In this document: positions 16,914-24,987 of the stretch, one piece after another
Position numbering within the stretch: the stretch's first letter is position 1
How the letters are laid out: every line of letters begins with the position of its first letter
Virus record (IMG/VR): IMGVR_UViG_3300010368_000026
Location: 1 to 43,944 of that record
Origin: a virus
Reading direction: 5' to 3' (one strand)
Length of the DNA stretch: 43,944 bases
Notes under the pieces: generated by a model
Databases searched by the model: none
What the model was told of the DNA's origin: nothing
Seen by the model: the letters and a program-made list of their open reading frames with translations, nothing else
Position numbers and translations under genes: made by a program

Positions 16914-17724
16914 CTCCTTCTTTACCTGCACATATAGCGTCTACACAATATGCTTTTAAATTAATTAGTTTTTCGTTTCTAATTAGTTGTTCTTTACCTG
17001 CATTTAAGTTTTGAATATATTTTGACCTACCCTTAATAGGTAGAGCATCAATTAAGTTATCTAAGGTGTTGTACTCTTTAGCAAGAGCCTGTGCTCTCTT
17101 TGGCCCTATTCCTTCGATACCTAAAATATTATCAGACTTATCTCCTTCAATGATTCGTGATAACATATACAAGTCAGGAGTAATTTCAAAATCATCCACT
17201 AAGGTTTGAAGTGTGATTTCTTTTCTACTGAAAATATTAAATACTGATACGTTATTGTCAATCAATTGATATAAGTCACGATCTGAAGAAACAATCCATG
17301 TATGGTCATATCTATCAGAAATATTCTGGGTAATCCAAGCAAGAATATCGTCGGCCTCAACCCCTCTAAATTTGAGAACTTCTTCATCTAGTTCTTCTGG
17401 TAACGAGTTAAGAACTGCAAAGAAACTTTCATATTTTTTAATTTCTTCTTCATCTTGAGGCTTTTTACGCGTACCTTTGTATTCTTCATGCATATCCATA
17501 CGATAGTAAGACTTACCAAAGTCAAAACAGACGATAGTACGTGTGGCTTCATATGATTTTGCTAGTGATTGGATAGTGCGTACAAAGTCGTCCCCAAAAG
17601 AATCAAAGTTAGGACGTTGTAACCACCTATAAGAAAGGTTATTAGCATCAATAATTAGTAGATTATTGTAAGTTGAGTAGTCTGGCTCTTGCAAGTCTGC
17701 AAGGTCATTCCAAGATTTAGTCAT
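16882..17724 (-). CDS. 5'-3' exonuclease / flap endonuclease (FEN)
   Basis: The protein is 280 residues long and matches the stand-alone PolI N-terminal exonuclease and T5/T4 RNase H type. Metal-binding acids appear in order: IIDANN (Asp26), VEADD (Glu123, Asp125, Asp126), SSDRD (Asp148, Asp150), GDKSDN (194-199). A helix-hairpin-helix IEGIGPKRAQAL follows (203-214). It removes RNA primers and flaps and complements the family A polymerase, which lacks this domain. An AGGAG site precedes the ATG, within a 16-base leader shared with the gene ending the - strand block at 43347. Confidence 0.92.
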   Translation of the reverse strand: MTKSWNDLADLQEPDYSTYNNLLIIDANNLSYRWLQRPNFDSFGDDFVRTIQSLAKSYEATRTIVCFDFGKSYYRMDMHEEYKGTRKKPQDEEEIKKYESFFAVLNSLPEELDEEVLKFRGVEADDILAWITQNISDRYDHTWIVSSDRDLYQLIDNNVSVFNIFSRKEITLQTLVDDFEITPDLYMLSRIIEGDKSDNILGIEGIGPKRAQALAKEYNTLDNLIDALPIKGRSKYIQNLNAGKEQLIRNEKLINLKAYCVDAICAGKEGDEPLARLSNL

Positions 17725-17726
17725 TG

Positions 17727-17742
17727 ATATCTCCTGTTATTT
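17727..17742 (-). repeat. 16-base leader motif shared with 43350-43365
   Basis: Read on the - strand, AAATAACAGGAGATAT occurs here and again, identical over all 16 bases, just before the gene starting at 43347. Each copy contains the AGGAG ribosome site followed by GATAT and the start codon. An AT-rich TATATA box lies just upstream of both. A shared promoter-plus-leader cassette is the simplest reading. Confidence 0.6.
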
Positions 17743-17767
17743 ATATATAAATATATCAAATATTTGA
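17738..17767 (-). promoter_or_regulatory. AT-rich palindromic promoter region upstream of FEN
   Basis: This 67-base intergenic gap holds two perfect palindromes: a 16-base TATTTATATATAAATA (17738-17753) and a 12-base TCAAATATTTGA (17756-17767). The first includes TATATA boxes at a position suitable for a -10 of the FEN/ThyX transcript on the - strand. No convincing -35 is seen, so a promoter needing an activator, or a regulator site, is inferred. Confidence 0.35.
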
Positions 17768-17792
17768 CTTAGGAGCAATGATATTATGTAAT

Positions 17793-18257
17793 TCAGGAGC
17801 CTTTATTGATGAATCGATCTTCATTCTTGACTACCTGTATCCAGTCATCAAGTTTTGTTATCTTAAAGTGGCAGCCAAAAGAGTTTACTTCAATATAAAA
17901 TGGAACTATGGTATCATCATCAAATGCAACAAAGTCTTTTGAACGATTCCATCTAAAGATAAGAAGAGGTTTCTTATTCATCACTTCTGCTTCTCTAACT
18001 GTTTGTTTCCAAAATTGAAGCATATCTGTAGTTTTAGAAGTTAATAAGTTATTCCACTCAATATTTTTGTAGTGTTTACATTCGATAGCGTAAGGCCACC
18101 ATGCAGTGTCATGAGGCATCCAAATATCACCTTTTAGATAATCAATTGCCCCTGATAAAGGCACTCTCCTAAATTCTTTGTTGAACTCACTTGAAAGTCT
18201 TGTAGCTATTTTTTGTTCATAAGCTGAACCTTTAGCTTTACTTTTATTATGTGCCAT
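17793..18257 (-). CDS. Hjc-like Holliday junction resolvase (PD-(D/E)XK nuclease)
   Basis: The protein is 154 residues long. The archaeal-type resolvase pattern is seen: KGSAYEQKIA (Glu14), RRVPLSGAIDYLKGDIWM (Asp44) and AIECKHYKN (Glu59, Lys61), which are the catalytic acid triad and lysine of the restriction-endonuclease fold. It would cut branched DNA to resolve recombination or replication intermediates before packaging. It overlaps the SGNH-like gene by 11 bases. A 67-base gap separates it from the FEN gene downstream. Confidence 0.82.
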   Translation of the reverse strand: MAHNKSKAKGSAYEQKIATRLSSEFNKEFRRVPLSGAIDYLKGDIWMPHDTAWWPYAIECKHYKNIEWNNLLTSKTTDMLQFWKQTVREAEVMNKKPLLIFRWNRSKDFVAFDDDTIVPFYIEVNSFGCHFKITKLDDWIQVVKNEDRFINKGS

Positions 18258-18933
18258 ACATATCTTTCAATACTCTCTCAGCAAAAAGTTTGTTTTCTTC
18301 ATCAGAGAGATGATTTGTTGTTTTTACGTGTTCTTTTTCATAGTCATATGGACCAGAATTTATTATGTATGATTCTAATCCAAAATAGTGTTCATTGGAA
18401 TAATTATTTATATCTTGATGGAATCGAGGATAAATATTTCTATAAAGCAGATATTCACAAGGTAAACAATTTAATAAATGTTGTAATGCCCAAGCTTGAT
18501 ATTGAGCATTTAATCTGTATGAACCACTTATCAAGTATTTTTTCATCTGTTCTATTTGATAGTTTCTTAATTGAGAAGAAAGATTACCAGACGTGATGGT
18601 AGGAGTTTTCGTAAAAAAACTCTGTTCTATTTCATCTATGTTTTGTCTAAAATCCTCTAATGTGGCAGGGTAGTTTAAATCGTCGTCATCGATTTCAAAA
18701 CGTTCAGCAGCAGTTAAGGATATGATAACTAAATCATCCTCCTTTAGGAATTTCATTGCGTGTTGCAATTGAAAACAGATAGCATAGTTACTACAACCTA
18801 CAATGGCTAAATTAATTAATTCTGAATCATAAAAATCTGCTACAATCCGAGGCCAATGAGTACTTTCAGTTCCGTAACTAAAACTTTCTCCACAAACAAC
18901 TAAGTTATTCTTTTTAGATCCAATGTCACGCAA
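18247..18933 (-). CDS. SGNH/GDSL-like hydrolase-fold protein
   Basis: The protein is 228 residues long. GESFSYGT (15-22) is a block I GxSxSxG motif with Ser17 as nucleophile; NLAIVGCSNYA provides the block II glycine; and NHLSDEENKLFAERVL near 207-222 is the typical terminal block with His208. The Asp usually three residues before that His is not evident. The start is a TTG at 18933, supported by GGAGG six bases upstream; this site is embedded in the GGFHC catalytic codons of the overlapping amidinotransferase gene (34-base overlap). SGNH proteins commonly acyl-transfer or deacylate sugars; this one likely acts in the cassette at 18247-22459. Substrate unknown. Confidence 0.7.
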   Translation of the reverse strand: MRDIGSKKNNLVVCGESFSYGTESTHWPRIVADFYDSELINLAIVGCSNYAICFQLQHAMKFLKEDDLVIISLTAAERFEIDDDDLNYPATLEDFRQNIDEIEQSFFTKTPTITSGNLSSQLRNYQIEQMKKYLISGSYRLNAQYQAWALQHLLNCLPCEYLLYRNIYPRFHQDINNYSNEHYFGLESYIINSGPYDYEKEHVKTTNHLSDEENKLFAERVLKDMYGT

Positions 18934-19922
18934 TGGAAACCTCCACTAATAATTCTATCATGCCTTAGTTCTAAAGGGATTGTTTCAATACCATGAGCGT
19001 TCAACTTCTCATGTATTTGAGTTTGTTTTTTGTCTACAATTGCCAGATGCTCACTCACACTTAATAGATTCATACCAATCCATTCACTTGCACCCCAGGG
19101 TAAGTTGAGAGGTGGTTCGTCTGGTCCTACACACTCATCAATCCATATCTTATCCCAAGACTTAAATAATTCTGGTTCATTGTCAGGAGTCACACGAGAA
19201 GCGTTGTACAATACTAAACCCTCGCGCAGTGGTACGATGGTGCTATCTAAATGTGCGTATGAATATAAATTTTTAGTTACATGTACCTTATACTCATTAC
19301 CTAGTACTCTCTGTAACCACTCTGCACCGCGCTCATTTCCCGTATTTGAGACTTGATAAAGAATATCTTCATTCACTCTTACACAGTTAGCAGCTTCAAA
19401 AAGAATCTCTCGATTGTTTAGTGCTGGAACACCTTTTGTGTCTTCCTTATAATTTTCATCATACAATACAGGAATGGGTGCTTTTATCCAATTGTAACCT
19501 TCTCTAAAAAGTTGATAAAACACATCTCTATACGCCCATGTTTCATATTGACGATTCCAAATTGGGGATGGAGTTTCGATAATGTTATTACCTACGATCA
19601 AAGTTAAATCGCGAGGACAATGGTAGTGCCAGTTTTTACCTCTCCAGTGAGGGGACACTGTTTCTACCTCTGCGTATTTTGTATCAGGTCTATGAACTAT
19701 TACTCCTAAATCTTCTAATGTTTCTGATAATGTATTTAGATCTTCATTTTGTTCATCAATAATCTGTTGAGGGTAGTAGCCTGTAAATTGTTTTACATAT
19801 GCCTCTTCATATTCTGGAAACTGGCACTTCATCGTACTTATGTTAGGGATAGGTATTGTAGCATAGTCAGCTGTGCCAACTATTATTTCTTGTAACTCGT
19901 CCCAGTCATTAAAGCAAGTCAT
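18900..19922 (-). CDS. Amidinotransferase (AGAT/StrB/cyanotoxin type)
   Basis: The protein is 340 residues long and very like arginine:glycine amidinotransferase throughout. It has PRDLTLIVGNNIIE (103-116), EILFEAANCVRV (172-183), the catalytic His in YAHLDSTIVPLREGLV (His224), ASEWIGMNLLSV, and the nucleophile in GGFHCVTLD (Cys331). The order and spacing of His and Cys match the active family. The FEAAN and SNTGN segments recall inosamine-phosphate and cyanotoxin amidinotransferases more than vertebrate AGAT, from memory. It should move the amidino group of arginine to a primary amine, giving a guanidino product and ornithine. The aminotransferase next to it could supply the amine. Confidence 0.88.
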   Translation of the reverse strand: MTCFNDWDELQEIIVGTADYATIPIPNISTMKCQFPEYEEAYVKQFTGYYPQQIIDEQNEDLNTLSETLEDLGVIVHRPDTKYAEVETVSPHWRGKNWHYHCPRDLTLIVGNNIIETPSPIWNRQYETWAYRDVFYQLFREGYNWIKAPIPVLYDENYKEDTKGVPALNNREILFEAANCVRVNEDILYQVSNTGNERGAEWLQRVLGNEYKVHVTKNLYSYAHLDSTIVPLREGLVLYNASRVTPDNEPELFKSWDKIWIDECVGPDEPPLNLPWGASEWIGMNLLSVSEHLAIVDKKQTQIHEKLNAHGIETIPLELRHDRIISGGFHCVTLDLKRIT

Positions 19923-20832
19923 AATTCATCCTTCCATCCCATATTCTTGAAAAACATAACCTATTTGTGTCTCTACCTCTACTATATTCTGGATACTGGT
20001 TATTATGATCAATTCCAAAATACACACATCTTGCTGGTTCTAAATTTAATTTCTTACAGTAGATCTGTTGTTCATTTACGTACTTATTGTAGATATAATC
20101 AGGCTCAAAGTATTCCATCATCCCAAGACCAATATATACACTACACATGTTAATATAATTATAATTAGGTTCATTTATGACATAAAGTGGGTCTTCAAAC
20201 ATTTCTTTTTGAAGTCTAATTCCAATTCTATAATTTTCGACAGGGAACACTTTTGACAAAGAGGATACAACATACTCAATACAAGGATGTGATAAGTTAA
20301 TTTCAATATCTTTTGCTATATTTATATACGCTAAATCTAAAAGAACTGGTATTTCTTTTTCGTCACATTCACAAAGTATTTGCTCTAAGTTAGGGTATAG
20401 GTCACAAGTGTCAGCGAAAGGAGCACTGATTATTAAAACATCCCCACTTCTTAACTCATCATCTTCTAACCAATCAAATCTCATTGAGTAATACATACTT
20501 TTGATCATTTGATGATAAAAATACTCTCCATGTGCAAGTCTTAATCTATTTTTGTTTCGATAACGAATGTAGAAATGTGAGAAAGATTCTGTTGTGCCTT
20601 GTGTGAAACAAGCGTATTTATATAACGCTATTCCATTTAGATTGTGAGGAGAAGATAGAAATGATTTATATCGTTCAAAATATTCTTGTTTAAGTGTTTC
20701 AAAATTATGTGTATTAACCGCATATTTTTGTACTAAATAATCACGCATGTACACTGTTTCAGGGTCATACACACTATAAGCACCACCAAAAGGTTTATCT
20801 TTATTGTCAGGAAGATTTGTGTATCTAACCAT
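19909..20832 (-). CDS. PLP-dependent aminotransferase, fold type I
   Basis: The protein is 307 residues long, shorter than the usual 350-420 of class I/II aminotransferases. Key features are FTQGTTESFSHF (76-87, cofactor phosphate region), LLDLAY (Asp166, Tyr169, pyridine-nitrogen and ring contacts), and SSLSKVFPVENYRIG (190-204) with the Schiff-base Lys194 and phosphate-binding Arg202. The C-terminal small domain looks abbreviated. It overlaps the amidinotransferase by 14 bases and the oxygenase by 8, so they are co-translated. It is inferred to place an amine on a keto compound for later amidination. Substrate unknown. Confidence 0.8.
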   Translation of the reverse strand: MVRYTNLPDNKDKPFGGAYSVYDPETVYMRDYLVQKYAVNTHNFETLKQEYFERYKSFLSSPHNLNGIALYKYACFTQGTTESFSHFYIRYRNKNRLRLAHGEYFYHQMIKSMYYSMRFDWLEDDELRSGDVLIISAPFADTCDLYPNLEQILCECDEKEIPVLLDLAYINIAKDIEINLSHPCIEYVVSSLSKVFPVENYRIGIRLQKEMFEDPLYVINEPNYNYINMCSVYIGLGMMEYFEPDYIYNKYVNEQQIYCKKLNLEPARCVYFGIDHNNQYPEYSRGRDTNRLCFSRIWDGRMNYDLL

Positions 20833-21352
20833 TTAAAAAGCCAGAAATCTGAAGAGAGTAACGATCTTCTAGTCCAGCATTTGCTGCTAAATGTAGAACG
20901 TCACAGTCCCACATATATCCAGTGTTTGCCTTCCAATGAGTTACTACAATGTCATTGAATTGTAAAAAGTGTCCTGCTTTCCAATCTAATAGTTGAATAT
21001 TAGCTCTAACTTTTGTTCTTGTGTCGTTTGGAAATTTTTTATTGATTTGATAAAAGGTATCACGATGCATGGGATTTACCATACCAGGAGGTTGTTTAAT
21101 CATTGAGATGGAAACAGCCTCAACACCCACTTGATTGCCAAGATCATTAAAATCAATTTCATCACGTTCAAAAAATTTTTGATAAAACATTGTATTATGA
21201 TGAGTTAATGAGGAAGGGAAACCACCAACTTTATCATGAATATCTTTAAGCTCTACCTGTTGATGACCTAAACAATCGTGTTCATATTGTTCCCAGTCTA
21301 TATCGTATATCCAGCTTGAATCAAATTTTATCTCAACCTGTTTATAAAACAT
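20825..21352 (-). CDS. 2-oxoglutarate/Fe(II)-type oxygenase
   Basis: The protein is 175 residues long. The double-stranded beta-helix pattern shows an HxD pair in NPMHRDTFY (His96, Asp98), a distal His in DCDVLHLAAN (His154) and a 2OG-binding Arg in LEDRYSLQISG (Arg164), all at suitable spacing. The TKVRANIQLLDW strand separates them. Such enzymes hydroxylate, desaturate or otherwise oxidise small molecules, amino acids or nucleobases. It abuts the two-domain gene upstream with no gap (TAG then ATG). Confidence 0.78.
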   Translation of the reverse strand: MFYKQVEIKFDSSWIYDIDWEQYEHDCLGHQQVELKDIHDKVGGFPSSLTHHNTMFYQKFFERDEIDFNDLGNQVGVEAVSISMIKQPPGMVNPMHRDTFYQINKKFPNDTRTKVRANIQLLDWKAGHFLQFNDIVVTHWKANTGYMWDCDVLHLAANAGLEDRYSLQISGFLNG

Positions 21353-22459
21353 CTAAGTCTCCCACGAGTGCCATCCTCGTTGTTTGTATCCAAATTCTAA
21401 ATAAGTAATTATTTTATTAATACTATCTTTTGATAATTTTAACATCTCATTGACGAATATTATATCAACATTATTATCAAGTGCCAAGTCTAAATAATAC
21501 TTACGCAATCCATCGTGGTTAGGAAGAGAGTGAATACTCAGCATAATTATATTCTGTTTTTCTTGTATAAGGTCTTCAAATATTGGTAAATGTTCAAGAT
21601 GTTCATTCTCAAATGTGTAACCAGAATACTCTATGTTATTTTCTTTACAATAATCTACAATATAATTACGTTGTATATGAAGAGGAATATGCTTATCAAA
21701 AGAACTATTGTTAGAGAGATAAATTGTAGCATTTGTAGTTTTTACTTTTTCCTGCTTATAGTCTCCTGGTAGTCTAAAGAAACCGCCTGGATATCTACCA
21801 CCAAACTCTTCGCCTTCAATTAAGACATGCCAATCTATTGCCATACGAGTAATATTGGTTTCATTGTTTATATTACCGTGTATATGCTCTTGATGAAATA
21901 AATGAGCCTGTCCTGGCTTCAGAGTTACTGGAAAAGCTTTGTTTATACTCATCTTCTCAAATCGTTTTTGAGATAAATTGCTTTTAACAGTTTTACGAGT
22001 GATGAGCTTAGAATCTTCATAACCTACAATCCACATAGAATTAGAGTCATAACACTCAGTTAGAGGCATCCAAATTGTTCCTTGCCCTCTACCATTGTTA
22101 TAAAATATTCCTTGATGGAAATGTAGTCTACGTCCAAGTTTTTGTTGATTAGGCACTACAAGATTGAGGGTTGGAAATCTTTTTACTAAATACCGTTTAT
22201 TATCGATTAATGGCTTAACATATTCTTCAGCAAAATCGTCAATCATTTTACCAAATGATTCACTAGAGAATGAACGTTGTACTTTATCTGTTATTTTAAC
22301 TAAGTCTGTTAAGGGTACAAAGTTATGAATCGTTGATAGATCAGACACATTTGGGTAGTCTTGTCGAATCACATTTAATACCCAACTTGAAAAGTCATAC
22401 CTATTCAAATCGTATTCTAAGGTTTTATTATCCCAATTATCTTTATATGAGTTATGCAT
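21353..22459 (-). CDS. Two-domain protein: StrG/PhyH-like oxygenase fold plus SpoCho LIC12192-like domain
   Basis: The protein is 368 residues long. Residues 90-215 look like the phytanoyl-CoA/StrG-type oxygenase fold: RRLHFHQGIFYNN, then TIWMPLTE, then HGNINNETNITRMAIDW with His194 and Arg205. The expected HxD reads His115-Gln-Gly117. Residues 245-360 (IYLSNN, HIQRNYIVDYCKENNIEYSG, IIMLSIHSLPN, VDIIFVNEML) resemble, from memory, the LIC12192 'sporadic carbohydrate cluster' family. That family is normally a separate protein encoded beside a 2OG oxygenase. A fusion of the two is therefore inferred. Its ATG overlaps the PhoH stop by 8 bases. Exact reaction unknown. Confidence 0.65.
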   Translation of the reverse strand: MHNSYKDNWDNKTLEYDLNRYDFSSWVLNVIRQDYPNVSDLSTIHNFVPLTDLVKITDKVQRSFSSESFGKMIDDFAEEYVKPLIDNKRYLVKRFPTLNLVVPNQQKLGRRLHFHQGIFYNNGRGQGTIWMPLTECYDSNSMWIVGYEDSKLITRKTVKSNLSQKRFEKMSINKAFPVTLKPGQAHLFHQEHIHGNINNETNITRMAIDWHVLIEGEEFGGRYPGGFFRLPGDYKQEKVKTTNATIYLSNNSSFDKHIPLHIQRNYIVDYCKENNIEYSGYTFENEHLEHLPIFEDLIQEKQNIIMLSIHSLPNHDGLRKYYLDLALDNNVDIIFVNEMLKLSKDSINKIITYLEFGYKQRGWHSWET

Positions 22460-23153
22460 ATCCTAATTCATATTTTGCAATGATATATGACTTTAAAAAA
22501 TCACTTCTAACTATGTCGTCTACTCCAAACTCAACTGTACTAAATTCCTCTAATGAACTAAGAATGTTCATAAAATTAAGTATCCCACGTTTATCATTTT
22601 CTCTGGTTAAATCTGTCTGAGTATAGTCACCACAAAAAATTATCTTTGAGTTTTTACCTATTCTTGTAATAATACTATCCAATTCATGGAAGTTTAAATT
22701 TTGACACTCATCTACTATAACAACTGCATTGTTAATAGTGATTCCTCTTATAAATGAGGTACTCATAAATTTTACATTACCTTGTTGTTTAAGAGCATCA
22801 TATGACTCTTTATAATTAAATAATTCACTACATATAGATCGATAAGGGGCTTCGTACAAAGATACTTTATCTTGCTCATCACCAGGTAAAAATCCGATGT
22901 CCCTAGTAGAAACAACTGAACGAACAATAAATACGTCGTCATATACAGTAGAAGGATCTAACACCTCTTCTAAGGCTAGATAAAGAGAAAGAAACGTTTT
23001 ACCCGTACCTGCTATTCCATGAAGAAGTAGATGTTTATCTTTTTTATAAGACTCATAAGTAATTGTTTGATTATCAGTTATAGGTGAGAAAGTTAAGAGA
23101 TCGTCAATTCTGACTTTTTTAAGAGGCTTTTGATGCCCGTTTCCGTTAGCCAA
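22452..23153 (-). CDS. phoH: PhoH-like P-loop ATPase
   Basis: The protein is 233 residues long. Walker A GIAGTGKT (46-53), the PhoH-typical VRSVVSTRDIGFLPGD segment (83 onward), the TSFIRGITINNAVVIVDECQN Walker B region, and FCGDYTQTDL are all seen. The family is common in marine phages and may act as an RNA helicase; its phage role is unsettled. The start is TTG, preceded by GGAG at 9 bases. Confidence 0.92.
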   Translation of the reverse strand: MANGNGHQKPLKKVRIDDLLTFSPITDNQTITYESYKKDKHLLLHGIAGTGKTFLSLYLALEEVLDPSTVYDDVFIVRSVVSTRDIGFLPGDEQDKVSLYEAPYRSICSELFNYKESYDALKQQGNVKFMSTSFIRGITINNAVVIVDECQNLNFHELDSIITRIGKNSKIIFCGDYTQTDLTRENDKRGILNFMNILSSLEEFSTVEFGVDDIVRSDFLKSYIIAKYELGYA

Positions 23154-23169
23154 TAGCTAATTCTCCTTG

Positions 23170-23406
23170 TTATTGTGAATCGAGAATGTTCGATTTCATT
23201 AATTCAGTATAGCCTCCAATCAATTGTCCATCAATAAAAATTTGTGGAACTGACCTTGCATTGGGGGCAACACTTAATAAATCTTCTTTGGTTAAGCCAT
23301 TAAATCCAATTAATTTTTCATCATAGGCAATCCCGCGCTTATCACACTCGTGTTTAGCCCTCACACAAAATGGGCAGTCTGGTTTACTCCAAATTACTAT
23401 TTTCAT
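23170..23406 (-). CDS. Glutaredoxin
   Basis: The protein is 78 residues long. A CPFC active site (12-15) lies in a thioredoxin fold with the cis-proline region RSVPQIFIDG and the following GGYTEL, both glutathione-binding elements. It probably supplies electrons to the phage ribonucleotide reductase encoded next to it. The ATG overlaps the MazG-like stop (TAATG). Confidence 0.95.
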   Translation of the reverse strand: MKIVIWSKPDCPFCVRAKHECDKRGIAYDEKLIGFNGLTKEDLLSVAPNARSVPQIFIDGQLIGGYTELMKSNILDSQ

Positions 23407-23804
23407 TATAGGTCGCCTTCTTGACGATTTTCTGAGTAATGAACATCAAATTCTCCATGAGGGTATCTAGACTCAAGTTTTTTAACATTTTCTGCTACAA
23501 CATCATTAGGGTCTAAATCTAGTGCTCTACAAGCATTTACCCAGTACCATATAATATCTCCTAGCTCACGCTTCATATGAAAAATTGTATCATCATCTAA
23601 AGGCTTACCTTGAAATACGCATTTTTTTACAATCTCGTTAAACTCACCACCTTCTGACGCTAGACCAATACCTCCTGTCATTAATAGTGATATATTAATT
23701 GTTCTATCAAGTTCGTGTAGTTTATCAGTTAGTTTTCTTACATTATTACTTTCTTGACTTGTAACAGCACTAACAAACTCTTTATATTTATTTAGATCAA
23801 TCAT
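23406..23804 (-). CDS. MazG-like nucleotide pyrophosphohydrolase
   Basis: The protein is 132 residues long. The all-alpha NTP-PPase metal motif is seen as EGGEFNE followed by KRELGDIIWYWVNACRALD, with a preceding helix that carries the first acidic pair. Phage MazG enzymes cleave non-canonical or signalling nucleotides such as dUTP, dCTP or ppGpp. Given the weak dUTPase-like gene elsewhere, it may be the real dNTP-cleansing enzyme. It overlaps the NrdB stop by 4 bases. Confidence 0.85.
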   Translation of the reverse strand: MIDLNKYKEFVSAVTSQESNNVRKLTDKLHELDRTINISLLMTGGIGLASEGGEFNEIVKKCVFQGKPLDDDTIFHMKRELGDIIWYWVNACRALDLDPNDVVAENVKKLESRYPHGEFDVHYSENRQEGDL

Positions 23805-24976
23805 AAAGAAAATCCTTTAAATGTATCTTTTGATACGTCTTGTTTGGTTCCTCCAATTACATAACTGGAAATTTCTGTTTCTTGAGGAGCTACTTGAACT
23901 TCAGCGCCTGAAATCCATTTTTGTGTCCAAGGTAATGGGTTAGCGCGCGGTACTGAATAAGGACACTTTACTCCAATAGCAGTCATTCGTTTGTGTGCAA
24001 TCCATTCTATGTAGTCTGACAATAGTTGTGTATTGAGACCAATCATTGAGCCATCTTTGAATAGATAGTTAGCCCATTCTTTTTCTTGGTCAACTGCTTC
24101 AACAAACATATCAATGACTTCTTGCTCACACTCTTTTGCAATTTTAGCAAAATCAGGATCATCTTGTGGTAAAAGTTTTAGAATCTGCTGAGTAGAACCA
24201 AGATGTACATTTTCATCACGAGCAATGAGTTTAATAATTTTAGCATTACCTTCCATCTTTTTAAGTTCGGCAAATGCCCAAGAACAGGCAAATGATACGT
24301 AGAAACGTACACCTTCTAAGATGTTAACACTCGCTATACAAAGATATAGTTTCTTTTTTAAATCATACAAAGAGATAGATTTATTTGTATTTCTTTGAAC
24401 AACACCAAGTTTCATTCCATCTACAGGGTCACAGTCTTCTTGACTAACTACTTTATGTTCCCCTTCTCCAAATAGTTGATACCATTTAGTCATTTCGATT
24501 AAATCATCATAGTGTTCAGAAATTGAATCTGCACAATCTACAATTTCTTGAATGTCCATCATTTCATCAAATACCTTAGAAGGGTTAGGGTAGATGTTAC
24601 GTATGATGTGTGTGTAAGAACGAGAATGGATAGTTTCGCTAAATGTCCAAGTAATAATCCAATTCTCAAGTTCTGGTAAAGACACAATAGACCCGAAACT
24701 TTCTGCTGGAGCACGACCTTGTACACTATCTAATACAATCTGTCTTTTGAGATTGGACGTAAAAATATGCTGTTCATGCTCTGTAAGATTTTTAAAATCT
24801 GCTGCATCTCTTAAAATATCTACTTCTTCTGGTCTCCAAAAGAATCCAAGTTGTTTATCTGTTAGTTTATCAAATGCTCTATATTTTAAGGTATCAAATC
24901 TTTGCATCCCTAGAGATTTATCAAAAAACATTTTTGACGCAGTGTGATCGTATGAGGTTGTATTTAGTACTGTCAT
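23801..24976 (-). CDS. nrdB: Ribonucleotide reductase class Ia, beta subunit NrdB
   Basis: About 391 residues. The start is set at the ATG at 24976, which has AAGGAAA upstream and begins just after the NrdA stop; a longer in-frame start at 25000 would run into nrdA. The iron-ligand segments are ELENWIITWTFSETIHSRSY and IARDENVHLG. The radical Tyr is in the SRSYTHI motif. It forms the diferric-tyrosyl cofactor and partners NrdA. Glutaredoxin lies two genes downstream. Confidence 0.95.
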   Translation of the reverse strand: MTVLNTTSYDHTASKMFFDKSLGMQRFDTLKYRAFDKLTDKQLGFFWRPEEVDILRDAADFKNLTEHEQHIFTSNLKRQIVLDSVQGRAPAESFGSIVSLPELENWIITWTFSETIHSRSYTHIIRNIYPNPSKVFDEMMDIQEIVDCADSISEHYDDLIEMTKWYQLFGEGEHKVVSQEDCDPVDGMKLGVVQRNTNKSISLYDLKKKLYLCIASVNILEGVRFYVSFACSWAFAELKKMEGNAKIIKLIARDENVHLGSTQQILKLLPQDDPDFAKIAKECEQEVIDMFVEAVDQEKEWANYLFKDGSMIGLNTQLLSDYIEWIAHKRMTAIGVKCPYSVPRANPLPWTQKWISGAEVQVAPQETEISSYVIGGTKQDVSKDTFKGFSL

Positions 24977-24987
24977 TGTTTTTTTCC

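Noticed and set aside
17746-17753. T4-type late promoter TATAAATA on the + strand
   Set aside because: There is no + strand gene downstream and no gp55/gp33-like gene in the window; the sequence lies within an AT palindrome upstream of a - strand gene.
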